DNA from: Nematopogon swammerdamellus
Taxonomy: Eukaryota > Arthropoda > Insecta > Lepidoptera > Adelidae
DNA length: 64,000 nucleotides
Direction: 5' to 3'
Assembly: GCA_946902875.1 (NCBI GenBank)
Contig: OX336350.1
Coordinates: 21,194,048-21,258,047 of the forward strand
Positions 43,215-53,469 of the stretch are shown one piece after another. Position numbers and translations under genes: made by a program. Every line of letters starts with the position of its first letter. Position 1 is the first letter of the stretch. Under the pieces are notes generated by a model. It was not told the origin of the DNA. It saw nothing but the letters and a program-made list of their open reading frames with translations, and did no database searches.

Positions 43215-43440
43215 GTGCCCTGAACACATTGATTAACATGCCATGCCATGTCGGTGCTTTCTTTAGGTCGAGTCGGCTACACTAAACTGGACGGAAAACA
43301 CGAACTATGTACATAGCCGCTTCGACCACAGTCTTTCACTCAGTGCGATGGTACCAATCCAGCTGTATTTTCGATAGACTGTAGCGAGGACTGTATGTAG
43401 GCGATGTTTTTATGTGGATAGTCACTAAAATACTTGAAAT
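43215..43440 (-). mobile_element. Family A fragment next to a short dispersed repeat
   Basis: 43230-43365 holds the inverted CGGCTACACTAAACTGGACG and CATAGCCGCTTCGACC blocks. 43370-43440 is the inverse of the block at 4755-4815. Confidence 0.6.
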
Positions 43441-43464
43441 AAAATGTATGAAAACGAGTCGAAC

Positions 43465-43853
43465 TCGCGCACCGAGAGTTCCGTATCGCTATGTCATGGT
43501 CAGCGCCACTCACGCCATCTATGGCGTGTTTATGAAATGCTTCACATTAGTTAAAATTCATGATTAGTTAAAATGCTTCATGCACTTTTCGGTAGATAGC
43601 GCGCGCGCAAACACTTTTTAGTTTCTTCTATTGGAACCGCCGTGATTTTTTTACTTATTCTTATTTTTATTATTTGTTGTTATATCGCCCATAATAACAC
43701 CATATTCTGTGAAAATTTCAACGGGCTACCATTACGGTTCAAGAAATACAGCCCTCGGACAGACGGACGGACGGACGGACAGACAAACAGACAGACAGAC
43801 AGACGGCGAAGTCTTAGTAATAGGGCCCCGTACCGAATACGGAACCCTAAAAA
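43465..43853 (-). mobile_element. Family C SINE-like element
   Basis: Inverted: GAGTCGAACTCGCGCACCGA, CGCCATCTATGGCGTG, TTACGGTTCAAGAAATACAG, a GACGGACGGACGGACAGAC tract, then ATACGGAACCCTAAAAA. The LINE starts within a few bases of its end. Confidence 0.8.
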
Positions 43854-45993
43854 TTACAAACTAGAAATAAAGAAAAAATGTACAAACTATGTCTGGATAT
43901 GGATCGGATGTTTAGATTGGGACTCACATTGGTTAGAATGTCAGTCAGTAGACGAAATGGTTAAAATACTTTATTCACACCTTCGCGACATTATTGAAAG
44001 ACTTGTTCCTAAAGTCAAACATTCACGTGGTCGTTACCCTCACTGGTACTCAACCAACCTTATTAATCTAATAAAGGAAAAAGATAAGCATCGTAAAAAA
44101 TATATAAAATTTAAAAATCCTTTAGATAAAATTAGTTTTGACATTTGTAGGAATCGCTGTCATTCGTTAATTAAGGTGTGTTACTCAAATTATTTAAAAA
44201 TGGTGGAAGAATCTTTATCTGATAAAAAGAACATCAAATTGTTTTGGTCTTTTCTAAAATCGAAACGCAAAGGGAAGAGCAACATTCCCAGTGAAATGAT
44301 CTTACATGACCGTACAGCTAACACGCCAAATTCGATATGTAACTTATTTGCTGATCATTTTTCATCGGTTTACCAAAGTAACAGCAAACCTAGGGATATT
44401 GACAACATTACAAACACAGAGAGCGAATATTCATCTTTCCTTAGTACTCTTAAAATTAACCAGACAACTGTTGAAAAGAAAATTAAGTCTCTAGACGCCA
44501 ACAAGGGAGCTGGGCCTGACGGCATTCCGTCCTTCTTTGTTTCCCGATGTTCGAAGAGCCTTAGCTACCCACTCACCGTCATATTCAATAGGTCCCTATC
44601 CAGTGGCATTTTCCCATCAGAATGGAAGCAGGCAAATGTCATACCGATACCCAAAGGTGGGGATCCTTGCGATATACAAAACTACAGGCCTATTTCATTA
44701 CTGTCCATCTTTTCAAAAATATTTGAGGCAGTGGTCTGTCCTTTTTTAACTCAGCACCTTAAAATAGTCTTGATACCTCAACAACACGGGTTCCGCAGCA
44801 ATTTGTCGACTTTGTCAAATCTTACATGTTTAGTCAATGACCTTACTCTAGCACTAGATCACTCTGAACAAGTAGACTCTATTTATACTGATCTCAGCAA
44901 GGCATTCGACAAAGTTGATCACTGTATCCTACTCCAAAAGCTAAACTGGTATGGAATACATGGGCAATTCTTAAGCTGGTTTTCGTCATATTTGGGTGGC
45001 AGGTCACAAAAAGTGGTAACTAGTGGATATGGTTCCCGGTGTTTTGAGGCTACTTCCGGCGTTCCCCAGGGATCTCATTTGGGCCCTATCCTCTTCCTGG
45101 CCTTCGTCAATGACATACACACAGTTATCAAACATTGCAAATTTCTAATGTTTGCGGATGACTTAAAAATATACGTTACAATCGACAATGAATCGGACGC
45201 TACGAAGCTTCAAGAGGATATCGAGAGCATATCTGTTTGGTGTTCGGTTAACAGACTTTCTTTAAATTTAAGTAAATGTAAACATATTAAATTCACCAAG
45301 AAGAATAGACCTATACGCACAAGCTATAGCATACAAGGAGTGCCTCTGGAAGAACTGCAACTAATCAGAGACTTGGGTATTATTTTAGACAGCAAACTCT
45401 CATTTAGAAATCATTACGACAACATTATAAATAAATCCTCTAAAATGCTCGGTTTCATATCTAGGAATTCAAAATCTTTTTTGCACACTAAGACCAAAAT
45501 CACACTCTTCAACTCATTAGTCCGTAGCAATTTGGAGTACTGCTCGGTTGTCTGGAATCCATTTTTCGACATTCACAGTCAACGCATAGAACGTATACAA
45601 AAACGTTTCTTATATTATTTAACAGTAAAACACAACAACCGTTCGGTTCTTAAGAACTACAATGATAGGCTTCATTATTACAAACTATTATCATTATCTT
45701 CCAGACGAAAAATGGCAGGGCAAATGTTTCTGTATAAAATACTAAATAACTACACAGAATGTGCCGAAATATTGCAATCAATTACCTTTCAGATCCCACG
45801 ACCATCGACACGGTTGAGAAACTTTAATCCTCTGAGTGTTCGTAGGTACAGAACATCACTCGGTCATTACAGTCCTATAGCTAACATTTCGCGTGAATAC
45901 AATGAATTGACTAAGAAACATGATTTAGACATGTTTTCCACCAAAATTCGCAAGTATAAGGAGCATCTCAAAGCAATCTACCAAACTATGTAA
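43642..45993 (+). CDS. LINE reverse transcriptase frame fused to family C sequence
   Basis: The 783-codon frame is chimeric. The first 70 or so residues are translated family C repeat (including RTDGRTDGQTNRQTDRR). The LINE protein begins near residue 72. Linker HWLECQSVDEMVKILYSHLR is followed by LDANKGAGPDGIPSFF, YRPISLLSIFSKIFEAV, DLSKAFDKVDH with catalytic D417, TSGVPQGSHLGPILF and F504-A-D506-D507. LYYLTVKHNNRSVLKNYNDR is in the C-terminal part. The reverse transcriptase is intact as read, but the missing endonuclease makes the copy non-autonomous. The true start of translation, if any, is unknown. Confidence 0.85.
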   Translation: MIFLLILIFIICCYIAHNNTIFCENFNGLPLRFKKYSPRTDGRTDGQTNRQTDRRRSLSNRAPYRIRNPKNYKLEIKKKCTNYVWIWIGCLDWDSHWLECQSVDEMVKILYSHLRDIIERLVPKVKHSRGRYPHWYSTNLINLIKEKDKHRKKYIKFKNPLDKISFDICRNRCHSLIKVCYSNYLKMVEESLSDKKNIKLFWSFLKSKRKGKSNIPSEMILHDRTANTPNSICNLFADHFSSVYQSNSKPRDIDNITNTESEYSSFLSTLKINQTTVEKKIKSLDANKGAGPDGIPSFFVSRCSKSLSYPLTVIFNRSLSSGIFPSEWKQANVIPIPKGGDPCDIQNYRPISLLSIFSKIFEAVVCPFLTQHLKIVLIPQQHGFRSNLSTLSNLTCLVNDLTLALDHSEQVDSIYTDLSKAFDKVDHCILLQKLNWYGIHGQFLSWFSSYLGGRSQKVVTSGYGSRCFEATSGVPQGSHLGPILFLAFVNDIHTVIKHCKFLMFADDLKIYVTIDNESDATKLQEDIESISVWCSVNRLSLNLSKCKHIKFTKKNRPIRTSYSIQGVPLEELQLIRDLGIILDSKLSFRNHYDNIINKSSKMLGFISRNSKSFLHTKTKITLFNSLVRSNLEYCSVVWNPFFDIHSQRIERIQKRFLYYLTVKHNNRSVLKNYNDRLHYYKLLSLSSRRKMAGQMFLYKILNNYTECAEILQSITFQIPRPSTRLRNFNPLSVRRYRTSLGHYSPIANISREYNELTKKHDLDMFSTKIRKYKEHLKAIYQTM

Positions 45994-46786
45994 ATAGTGA
46001 AGGCACGAGGGAGGGTGTGTGTGTGTGTGTGCGAGGGCGTGTGCGTGTGTGTGTGGGCGTGATGGTGTGTTGTATGATAGGAATATAATATTTTGTGCTA
46101 ATTATGTATATAGTATTTTATAGTTCTCGAGACGAGTTGTTATTTGCTTATTGTGACTTGTTAAATTGTTTAATTCTTGCAGACATACCTATATAATATG
46201 TTGAGGATGTGCCTTTATGTATTTTCGAGTTTTTTTTTTCTGTATTTACGTAGATATTTGTGAAAGTAACTTATTATTATTATTGTTTAGGTATCTGTTA
46301 ATAGTTAATTCTTTGAAATAGTTTTTTCGTCATCATAGTGTTTATGGTGTCATATAGCATAGTAGTTATAGATATAATTTTACGATCAGTGCTGATTGCT
46401 GAAATGTTAGTGGATGTTGTACCTACATTCATACGGAATGCGTGAGCCGATCGACGACGACGAAACGGACGTAGCGTCGTGATGTGAGTGCAACAGAGTA
46501 AACGATACTGCTCTGCTGGATGGGTCGTGCCGTGCTGCGTTGCGTTTCGCCACAGCATCGTTTGGCTCCTATGGGCTCCTGGTACTTTTCATGCGAGCAG
46601 TTACAGTCATTTTTAGTTTTTGTTCTAGGTGGGTAGAAGAAATTATTTATATTTATAAGCAATGTGATGCCAGCAAATATTGAAGGAGGTGTTTGCCCGT
46701 CATTGGGTCCACACTATAGCTTTAAATATGTTGTACTTATACATACTCGTACTTGAATGTAAATGTGTCCGACCTGTTGGTGAACC

Positions 46787-46818
<32 letters not shown>

Positions 46819-46819
46819 A
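43856..46819 (+). mobile_element. 5'-truncated jockey/CR1-like LINE
   Basis: It contains the linker, reverse transcriptase and C-terminal domain, then an 800-bp 3' UTR with a GT-rich tract (46016-46070) and a tail of AAAT repeats (46790-46819). The apurinic-like endonuclease expected upstream is absent. It lies against a family C copy. Confidence 0.8.
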
Positions 46820-46949
46820 TATAATGTTGGTCACACTAATGCAGTTGCATGTGAACACGTCGCACACGAACTGTGTGAAACCTTGGACATGCAGCGCTCT
46901 ACCAGGACCACCGAGAAGATAGGTTAGAGAGGAGTCGGTGCTAGCGGGG
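46820..46949. other. Short spacer
   Basis: Nothing recognised. Confidence 0.4.
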
Positions 46950-47350
46950 GACGGAAGTAAACTTTCTCCATACAAAATCGCCTTTCGGCATTTATGTTTT
47001 TACCTCCTAAACCTTATCACATTTTTAACGTTATTTTTTTGTTGTAATAAAAAAAGTCGAATCTACGTTCCTGTCTTTTTACGTTTTGAATATCTAAAGC
47101 GATATGACTCAACAAAGCTTAAAGAACTTCGTGACATCAAAAAACAAAAAATTCAATTTTTTTCGGTCGAAATATTTTTTTTTAGCACCGGTGTTGTAAG
47201 TATATTTCATCTAAACAAAAAAAAATGACAGGAACGTAGACAAGACGTAGTCCGACAAGAATAATTTTTTTTAAAAGCGTATAAGGTTTAGGGGGCTAGA
47301 AAACGTAAGTGCTGAAAGACGATTTTGTATGGAGAAAGCTAGCTTCCGTC
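46950..47350. mobile_element. MITE with about 70-bp inverted repeats
   Basis: GACGGAAGTAAACTTTCTCC opens the left end. The right end is its near-complement (GGAGAAAGCTAGCTTCCGTC). Homology continues inward over CATACAAAATCG and CCTAAACCTTAT. No transposase frame is present. Confidence 0.75.
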
Positions 47351-48082
47351 TCGTCTTAAAACTCCACGTGCGCTGGCTCGCGACCACTTCGTGGAAGCGA
47401 CTGATGCAATTTCACACTGCCATAACGTATGCACCCAGTTGTTGACCTTGTACCCAGTTTGTTAAAATCAACAAACTCTCTACCTGTCTTCTCCGTGACA
47501 ACAACCGTGCAGCCCGCCTGCCCGCCGCCGCCGCACAGGTCGCCATATTGGAGAATGCACGACCGGATCTCCATAAACCCACACGCGAGCACACAGTTCC
47601 TTCTAGGGAATCTCCACTTGGGGTATTGCGTAATACAAAGAGGAATACAAATACACAAATATATAACAAAAGCTGTCACATACGAGTGTAGGTAGGCATG
47701 AGTGTAGGTAACTATTTAGTAATCTGTGGTAGAGATCATAATCTGTGGTAGAGATCTCCAGAACTGTTAAGTAAAAATCTACTAAACGCTTCAGTATGAT
47801 TCTACTGAACTCTGTTTAGGTACTCATAACTAATAGGTTAGCTATCCCAGCCGAACAGTTATGTAAAAATTCATTTAGTAAATTTGTTTAGTAGAATATA
47901 AACCATCGATGATATAAACATACATTTTGTACTTAATAACTGAAAACCTGTTTTACTAAATTATGCAATTAACTACAAGTACCCAAAATATTGTGTTGAT
48001 ACAGCTAAACTTTAGGTGGCAGCTAGTAAAGTATAGTAAAATGAAAAATAGCTAACCTATTTAGTAGAATCATTTTTTTCAG
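47351..48082. other. No gene supported; weak inverted repeat
   Basis: TAATAGGTTAGCTAT (47840) and its complement (48047-48062) form an inverted pair in an AT-rich block. The GC-rich patch at 47510-47545 (GCCCGCCTGCCCGCCGCCGC) has shadow frames only. Confidence 0.4.
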
Positions 48083-48194
48083 TGTAGGTGCCACACCGGA
48101 GACTTCCCTTGCTGAGCCGAAGCTGCAATGCGGCCATTTTACATTCAGTACGGTGGTATCAACCCAGTCGGCTACAATATGAGCCTACCACCTA
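48083..48194 (-). mobile_element. Family H fragment cut by a MITE
   Basis: GTAGGTGCCACACCGGAGAC, TGCAATGCGGCCATTTTACA and CCACCTAGTAATGT. The MITE at 48202 interrupts it. Confidence 0.6.
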
Positions 48195-48201
48195 GTAATG
48201 T

Positions 48202-48490
48202 CAGGCCTCACGCACTCTATGTACTTGCGCGCGTTAACTACCTATCGCCCGACGGGCCGCCGGCGGTCTTTTTCAGTACAAATTCGTCAGCCGCGCGAAG
48301 TATACATAGACGCTCGCCCACGCAACTGCGCGCAGCTGCAAAGCAATAAACACTTTACACTCGATCGTTAAGGTACATTTTCGCACGCAGCGATTGGCGA
48401 TGTGAAACAGTAGGCTATTAAAGCCCGAAGGTAGGAACATTTTCTATGGAGTGATTTATCTGTTACGAAGTAACTATTAAGTAATCTGTG
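48202..48490 (-). mobile_element. 290-bp MITE, copy with 7-bp target duplication
   Basis: On the minus strand it runs from CACAGATTACTTAATAG to GAGTGCGTGAGGCCTG. GTAATGT flanks it at 48195-48201 and 48491-48497. It shares the whole body with 50117-50410 and 52917-53204. Confidence 0.85.
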
Positions 48491-48654
48491 GTAATGTGTA
48501 GTTAGTGCTCTCGCTGCAACATGTATGTATTTAACGCGATGAAATTTTCCCTCGTAAACATTTCCGCCATCGGAAGGCAAAGAAAACTAAGCAAAGGCAG
48601 GTCGCGGCGGGGCGGGGCGGGGCGGGGGCGGGAGCAGAACACAACCGCAATTAA

Positions 48655-48868
48655 TTAAGGTATAATTTGAGACTACCCCCTAATGAGGGGCAAGGGAAGG
48701 GACCTACAGCTTTACACTGGTTCCGAATGTTGAAATAGTAGGTTTGTTTAGGTATGAACGTAAACTTTTCCGCCAGAAAAAACTCATTGATGCATGTCGG
48801 CTGGAATGGAACCTCGGACCTTGAGATCAACAGTCCAAGCCAAGACCGCGCCGTCCACCCGCCGCTTT
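48655..48868 (-). mobile_element. Family H fragment with tRNA-like end
   Basis: GAGGGGCAAGGGAAGGGACC, AAAAACTCATTGATGCATGT and GTCCACCCGCCGCTTTGAAC match 21893-22072. A GGGGC tract (48607-48632) precedes it. Confidence 0.6.
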
Positions 48869-48890
48869 GAACCACTTTTATCTTAATCTC

Positions 48891-48893
48891 TTT

Positions 48894-48933
<40 letters not shown>

Positions 48934-48935
48934 AA
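48891..48935. repeat. T23-A22 homopolymer palindrome
   Basis: 23 T residues are followed at once by 22 A residues. It could be two opposed A-tails or an assembly join. Confidence 0.95.
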
Positions 48936-49914
48936 TCTCTTATTTTTTAAGAGTCATAATTTATTGATTAATACAAACTACCAATTATTTAAATATAAAG
49001 AAAAAAGAACAACCCCGGACCAATGATATGAATGAGATCTGTAAATCAGGTTGATAGATAAAAAATCTCATCCATACCGACCGATACCGGGAAAGTTCCC
49101 AAAACACTCAGCGCATTAGCCCTCTGTATGGCCAGCAGACTAATGCGCTGAGACAGTTAGGCCCCGGCTCGGGTTTTTGACTTCACTTTGACTACCCGCG
49201 AATGCGAATCAATCGGTTCTCTAGCTAAGTTATATACGCTTTATATACAGTGCTCTTGTCCGTAAATTGCAAAGAACTTCGCACTTGGCGCCGCGCCGAT
49301 AATTCGGATTGGGCGAATGTAAAAACTCATAAAATGTCAAAAAACTGAGTCAAGTCGAACCACATTATGCAAGATCACTGCAAGATGCAGCTAAATGCCA
49401 AATTTATAAAATGCAATAATTGATTAACTCCGTCTGCCGCCGCCGCCGCCGCCGCCGCGCGCCGTGCGCCGTGCACGCCAGACGCCACGCGACCAACAGA
49501 AGGTGTTTATTAACCGCAGTTATCCGATCGAAACTGCTCGAGAAATCATCTAGAGGATTTTTGAGACAAATTTTAATGTAAGAAATTTAAGGCTTTTTAA
49601 ATGTACTCCGAACGTTTGTCGAACCCGAATGGAACTCGGAAACGGTTGAGCTAGATCACTATCTGGTCATCCCTTGCGACATTTACGACGGAATTTAACT
49701 AAAATGTAATCCCGTTTAACGACCATCGGCCGTAAAGCTGAATAATTAATGACCTGTTTGTGTATTTTATTGAATCGGCCTGTGTAACAATTAACATTTT
49801 TATACAGCGCGGTATTTCAGGCCGCTAACGGTTTATAAGTGAAATAAACTGGTTACAGCTGCGAAATTGTTTAATAAACTAGTACGGGATGTAGGCTCTC
49901 CGAACACTTCATAC
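48936..49914. other. No gene recognised; hairpin and CCG tract
   Basis: CTCAGCGCATTAG and CTAATGCGCTGAG (49109-49152) form a 13-bp stem. A CCG-repeat tract lies at 49436-49462. Nothing else is supported. Confidence 0.45.
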
Positions 49915-50545
49915 ATACACACTACACGCTGCATCGTCGGGATGGGCAGAGTAATTGGTGTTGTGCTTTAAGTAAATCACTACTCTGGTAAATCACAGCA
50001 CATTACCGACCACAAAGTTTAGCAAAGTATTTGGACAACATAATTATCAAGTAGCAAGTAAGGCGTGAAGATCCATCTGCTGTATTGCATTACTCGATAG
50101 AAAGACCGCACCAAGGCACAGATTACTTAGTAGTTACTTCGCAGCAGATAAATCAATCTATAGAAAAAGTTCCATACCTTCCGCTTTAATAGCCTACTGT
50201 TTCACCTCGCCAATCGCTGCGTGCGAAAATGTACCTAAACGATCGAGTGTAAGGTGATTACTGCTTTGTAGCTGCGCGCAGTTGCGTGGGCGAGCGTGTA
50301 GGTATGTTTCGCGCGGCTAACGAATTTCCATTCAATTAGACCGCGGCGGCGGCGGCCCGCTGGGCGGTAGGTAGTTAGCGCGCGCAAGTGCATAGAGTGC
50401 GTGAGGTCTGACCAAGGTGAGAGGTGGCGAGCCTGTCGCCCTTTAGCACGGCATCTCGTCTTTATCCCTTAGTCGCCTATTGCGATACGCACGGGGAGAG
50501 ATGCAGTGGGCTATTCTTTTTAAGTACCGGCGCCACACAGTACAT
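49915..50545 (-). mobile_element. Family B element interrupted by the 290-bp MITE
   Basis: The left part (49930-50116) has GGGATGGGCAGAGTAATTGG and CAAGTAGCAAGTAAGGCG. The right part (50411-50545) has GTGAGAGGTGGCGAGCCTGT and the head GGGGAGAGATGCAGTGG. Removing 50117-50410 and one ACCAAGG restores continuity. Confidence 0.85.
50117..50410 (+). mobile_element. 290-bp MITE, copy with perfect 7-bp duplication
   Basis: It begins CACAGATTACTTAGTAG and ends GAGTGCGTGAGGTCTG. It is flanked by ACCAAGG at 50110-50116 and 50411-50417. Insertion into a family B copy makes the boundaries exact. Confidence 0.9.
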
Positions 50546-50809
50546 TTCATACATTTCTCTCATAGGTACATAACATTTCATTCAAACAATATTTGGCCGC
50601 GTCGTCGTCGTCACGCGACGCGGCGCCGCCGGCGCAGCGCAGGCGCGCTGGCCGCTACGCGCTGCTGCGGTTTAGGCGTAGTGTGGTCGTATATTTATTT
50701 TACCTTTAATCTTTCTCTCTGCCTCACATGAAGTGCCACTGTGAACTATAGTGCGTTTCCGTGCCCTCTATGCCACGACGTGCCACGGAAGTCTATTGGC
50801 TTGCGCCGC
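50546..50809. other. GC-rich patch, no gene supported
   Basis: Arginine-rich frames only. Confidence 0.35.
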
Positions 50810-51005
50810 CACCACCGTCTGTCTGTTTGTCTGTCCTATGCTGTATCTTTGAAACCTTAATAGCTAGCCAGCTGAAATGTTAACCGAAATGTGTTATTAT
50901 GGCTAGTGATAAAAGAACACACAATAAAAAAAAAAGTAAAAATTAAGGGAGGTACGCCTACAAGAAACGTGTTTTTTTAAAGTTTTTATTTTGTTTTTTT
51001 GTTTT
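50810..51005 (+). mobile_element. Diverged family C fragment
   Basis: CCGTCTGTCTGTTTGTCTGT, then TGAAACCTTAATAGCTAGCC and TTAAGGGAGGTACGCCTACA. Confidence 0.55.
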
Positions 51006-51009
51006 TATT

Positions 51010-51250
51010 TTATGGATAGCGCGATATTATGTGGCATCGTTTCACCTGCAAGTAGGTGTCTAACGATGCCCATGGACATTCTGCGATGCATGGGGATTGC
51101 GAATGCCATGACGGCCTGACAGGAGCGTTTTCACGCACCTTTTGAAAAACCCCAGGCTGTACTTGGGAGGAAATAGATGGGCAGGGAGTGCCTTCCACAT
51201 TTTTCCCGGTTCTGTGAATAAAAGATCTACAGAAACGGCGCACCTCGGTA
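51010..51250 (-). pseudogene. Jockey-like LINE C-terminal fragment
   Basis: The minus strand in two frames reads FCRSFIHRTGK, then LPAHLFPPKYSLGFFKRCVK and LLSGRHGIRNPHASQNVHGH. The same ending occurs at 55840-55980. Frameshifted near the RTGK motif. Confidence 0.75.
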
Positions 51251-51339
51251 GTAGATTGAATAGGGGTGCATCACCTGCCCAGTACGCGTAGTGCGGAGGT
51301 GGAATGGGGACAGCTGGTGAGAGTAATGTGGTGCTGAAA

Positions 51340-51622
51340 TATAACGGTGCGCGAGTCCATCTCGCTCTTGGCCGGTTTTTTAGGTTTCCGTATCCCGTAC
51401 GGAAGCCTATTACTAAGCCTACCTACGCCGCCGCCGTCTGCTGCTGTCCCAGGGCTGTATCTCTTGAACCGTAATAGGTAGCCCGTTCAAATTTTCGTAG
51501 AAAAATAGAAAAAGTTCAAAATTAAGGGGGCTCCCATACAAGAAACGTGTTTTTTTTCAATGTTTTTTTTTTGTGGTGCGGAAAACGCGATGCGCGAGTT
51601 CGACTCGCACTTGGCCGGTTAT
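51340..51622 (+). mobile_element. Two adjacent family C copies
   Basis: 51340-51378 is the 3' end of one (GCGCGAGTCCATCTCGCTCT, TGGCCGGTTTTTTAG). 51379-51622 is a shortened complete copy from TAGGTTTCCGTATCCCGTAC to GCGAGTTCGACTCGCACTTG. Confidence 0.75.
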
Positions 51623-52060
51623 TTTTTCCTTTCATCATGCACCTATTCTGTATGTAAGAATGTGCATGTAAGGTCGAGACAGGCACTTTGTCCGCTATGG
51701 TCATCTGTGGCCGTGGCTGTTTTGGTTAGAAGCGTTATCTATCAGTGTATGACGATGCCACTATACACCAGATATAGGTAATGCAAATAGGCAGAGTGGT
51801 CAGATTCTTGAGTGTTCATGCTTATGCTGTAAATATTAATGTTCTTGTGAGCGGTAGTATGGGTTCATTATTGTAAATTACTTTAATATAATACTTATTA
51901 ATAAGGTACTAACAAAGCATTGTGACTTGCGAAGTTTGTTTGTCAGTTCTTCTTCGCATTGAATTTAGAACTGGCGGAATTTTCGACATGTCCAAGCGTA
52001 GGTTGCCTAGGTACCTATGGATGAAATTATACAATAAACAATATTGATGTGTTGTGTTGC
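51623..52060. other. Probable intron sequence upstream of the exon at 52063
   Basis: No exon is recognised. The final bases GATGTGTTGTGTTGCAG form an acceptor. Confidence 0.4.
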
Positions 52061-52062
52061 AG

Positions 52063-52260
52063 GCGGCGAGCGCGCTGTTCACGCTGGACGCGGCGAAGGG
52101 CGAGGTGCTGGCGCGGCGGCTGGCGCGCGGCCGGCGTAGGCGCCGACGCTGCCGCGCGGTGGTCGCGGTCGCGATCCTGGCGCTGCTGCTCGCCGCGGTC
52201 GGCTGCGCGGAGCTCGTACTGTCGCGCGGCACGCGCATGTTCGGCGTGCTGCTGAGCTAG
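52063..52260 (+). CDS. Probable last exon of an unrecognised single-span membrane protein
   Basis: After a TTGCAG acceptor (AG at 52061-52062), a GC-rich frame of 65 codons in phase 0 reads AASALFTLDAAKGEVLARRL, then seven arginines in eight residues, then a hydrophobic span of about 20 (AVVAVAILALLLAAVGCAEL), and ends MFGVLLS and stop. An AATAAA lies 36 bp past the stop. The basic stretch before the hydrophobic helix suggests a cytosolic N-terminal side. A second open frame one base over is far less protein-like. Charged residues before a C-terminal helix vaguely recall CD225/dispanin proteins, but I cannot confirm that. Upstream exons were not found in the window. Confidence 0.5.
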   Translation, partial: AASALFTLDAAKGEVLARRLARGRRRRRRCRAVVAVAILALLLAAVGCAELVLSRGTRMFGVLLS

Positions 52261-52295
52261 CGACGTGAGTTACGCAGCGACGTCAAAGCGTCAAC

Positions 52296-52301
52296 AATAA
52301 A
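52296..52301 (+). promoter_or_regulatory. Polyadenylation signal AATAAA
   Basis: 36 bp after the stop of the exon at 52063, in CGTCAACAATAAAATATG. It supports this exon being the last of its gene. Confidence 0.5.
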
Positions 52302-52317
52302 ATATGTGTCATTTAAC

Positions 52318-52672
52318 ATTTTCGGGTTCCGTATCCGGTACGGGACCCTATTACTAAGCCTTTCTTACTCGGTGGAAAGACCATGCCAAGGTCTTGGCTA
52401 TCCGATCAACATGGCTATCCGATCGCCCTTTACCACGGCAACTTGTCCTTATCTCTTAATGGCGTGTTACTTCCAGTTCAGTGTAGACGGCACGCACGAC
52501 CGAAGGAAAACACTGACATAAGGCACCTAGTTCACCAAGGTGTTATGGGCTTGATATCAAGGATGTAATAGGTGATGTAGCCAAATGTGTCAGTTTTCAT
52601 GACAAAAAAAATTTACGGGGAGAGATGCAGTGAGATTTTTTTTTAGTAGCAGATCACACGGTACTTATGTTT
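52318..52672. mobile_element. Mosaic of family C, B and A fragments
   Basis: 52318-52365 is the family C head (GGTTCCGTATCCGGTACGGG). 52370-52460 is family B in reverse. 52464-52613 is a family A 3' part, forward (GTGTAGACGGCACGCACGAC to CAGTTTTCATGACAAAA). 52617-52672 is the reversed A/B head (GGGGAGAGATGCAGTGAG, CACACGGTAC). It looks like A inserted into B. Confidence 0.6.
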
Positions 52673-52708
52673 AATGAGCAATGAACCTTGGTAACTTCTC
52701 TGTTCCAG

Positions 52709-52882
52709 GTCATTCAACTGAGAACACGAAGCGAACACCACAAGACCAACTCACGCGACACAGAAAGCCTCCGAGGTGGGCATCATCCCTGCAAAGTAGT
52801 ATTGGCCCAAGATAATGCTGTTACAAGTTTCTACTCATATTTAAATAAAATAGGTTCTTGTTACTATTGTAAGACTTTTTAG
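52709..52882 (+). CDS. Doubtful exon or 3' UTR exon
   Basis: TTCTCTGTTCCAG is a good acceptor ending at 52708. The following frame VIQLRTRSEHHKTNSRDTES runs to a stop near 52882, and an AATAAA lies inside it at 52845. No family is recognised. It could be an alternative terminal exon of the gene at 52063 or chance. Confidence 0.15.
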   Translation, partial: VIQLRTRSEHHKTNSRDTESLRGGHHPCKVVLAQDNAVTSFYSYLNKIGSCYYCKTF

Positions 52883-52916
52883 TTTGTGTGACTGTCTTCA
52901 TTGGACTGACTATTGG

Positions 52917-53204
52917 CTCAGATTACTTAATAGTTACTTCGTAACAGATAAATCACTCCATAGAAAATGTTCCTACCTTCGGGCTTTAATAGCCTACTCC
53001 TTCACGTCGCCAATCGCTGCGTGCGAAAATGTATCTTAACGATCGAGTGTACAGTGGGTATTGCTTTGCAGCTGCGCGCAGTTGCGTGGGCGAGCGTCTA
53101 TGTATACTTCGCGCGGCTGACGAATTCCACTGAAATAGACCGCCGGCGGCCCGTCGGACGGTAGGTAGTTAGCGCGAGCAAGTAGATAGAGTGCGTGAGG
53201 CCTG
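52917..53204 (+). mobile_element. 290-bp MITE, third copy
   Basis: CTCAGATTACTTAATAGTTA to GAGTGCGTGAGGCCTG, body as in 50117-50410. No matching flanking duplication, so it is older or rearranged. Confidence 0.8.
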
Positions 53205-53469
53205 GGCACAGCTGCCGGTTCTCTGTACAAATACCAAACATAAATAACAATATTCTTTCAGTCAATCAGTCAGCGTCTATGACGTGTCCGTCCACGCTGG
53301 ACATACGTCTGTCCACTGACCCCTTGTAGTTGCCTCCGATGTACCCAATTAATATTTGTCGCTTTTTATTTTTTTGTTAGAATACTAATATTTTGACAGT
53401 GTGGAAAGACAAAAGGGTCTAGACCAAAATTCAAAATTCAAATATTTTCTATACTCGGTTGTGTTCTCT

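Noticed and set aside
46298..46662. Minus-strand frames in 46298-46662
   Set aside because: They lie in the 3' UTR of the LINE at 43856-46819 and show no protein features.
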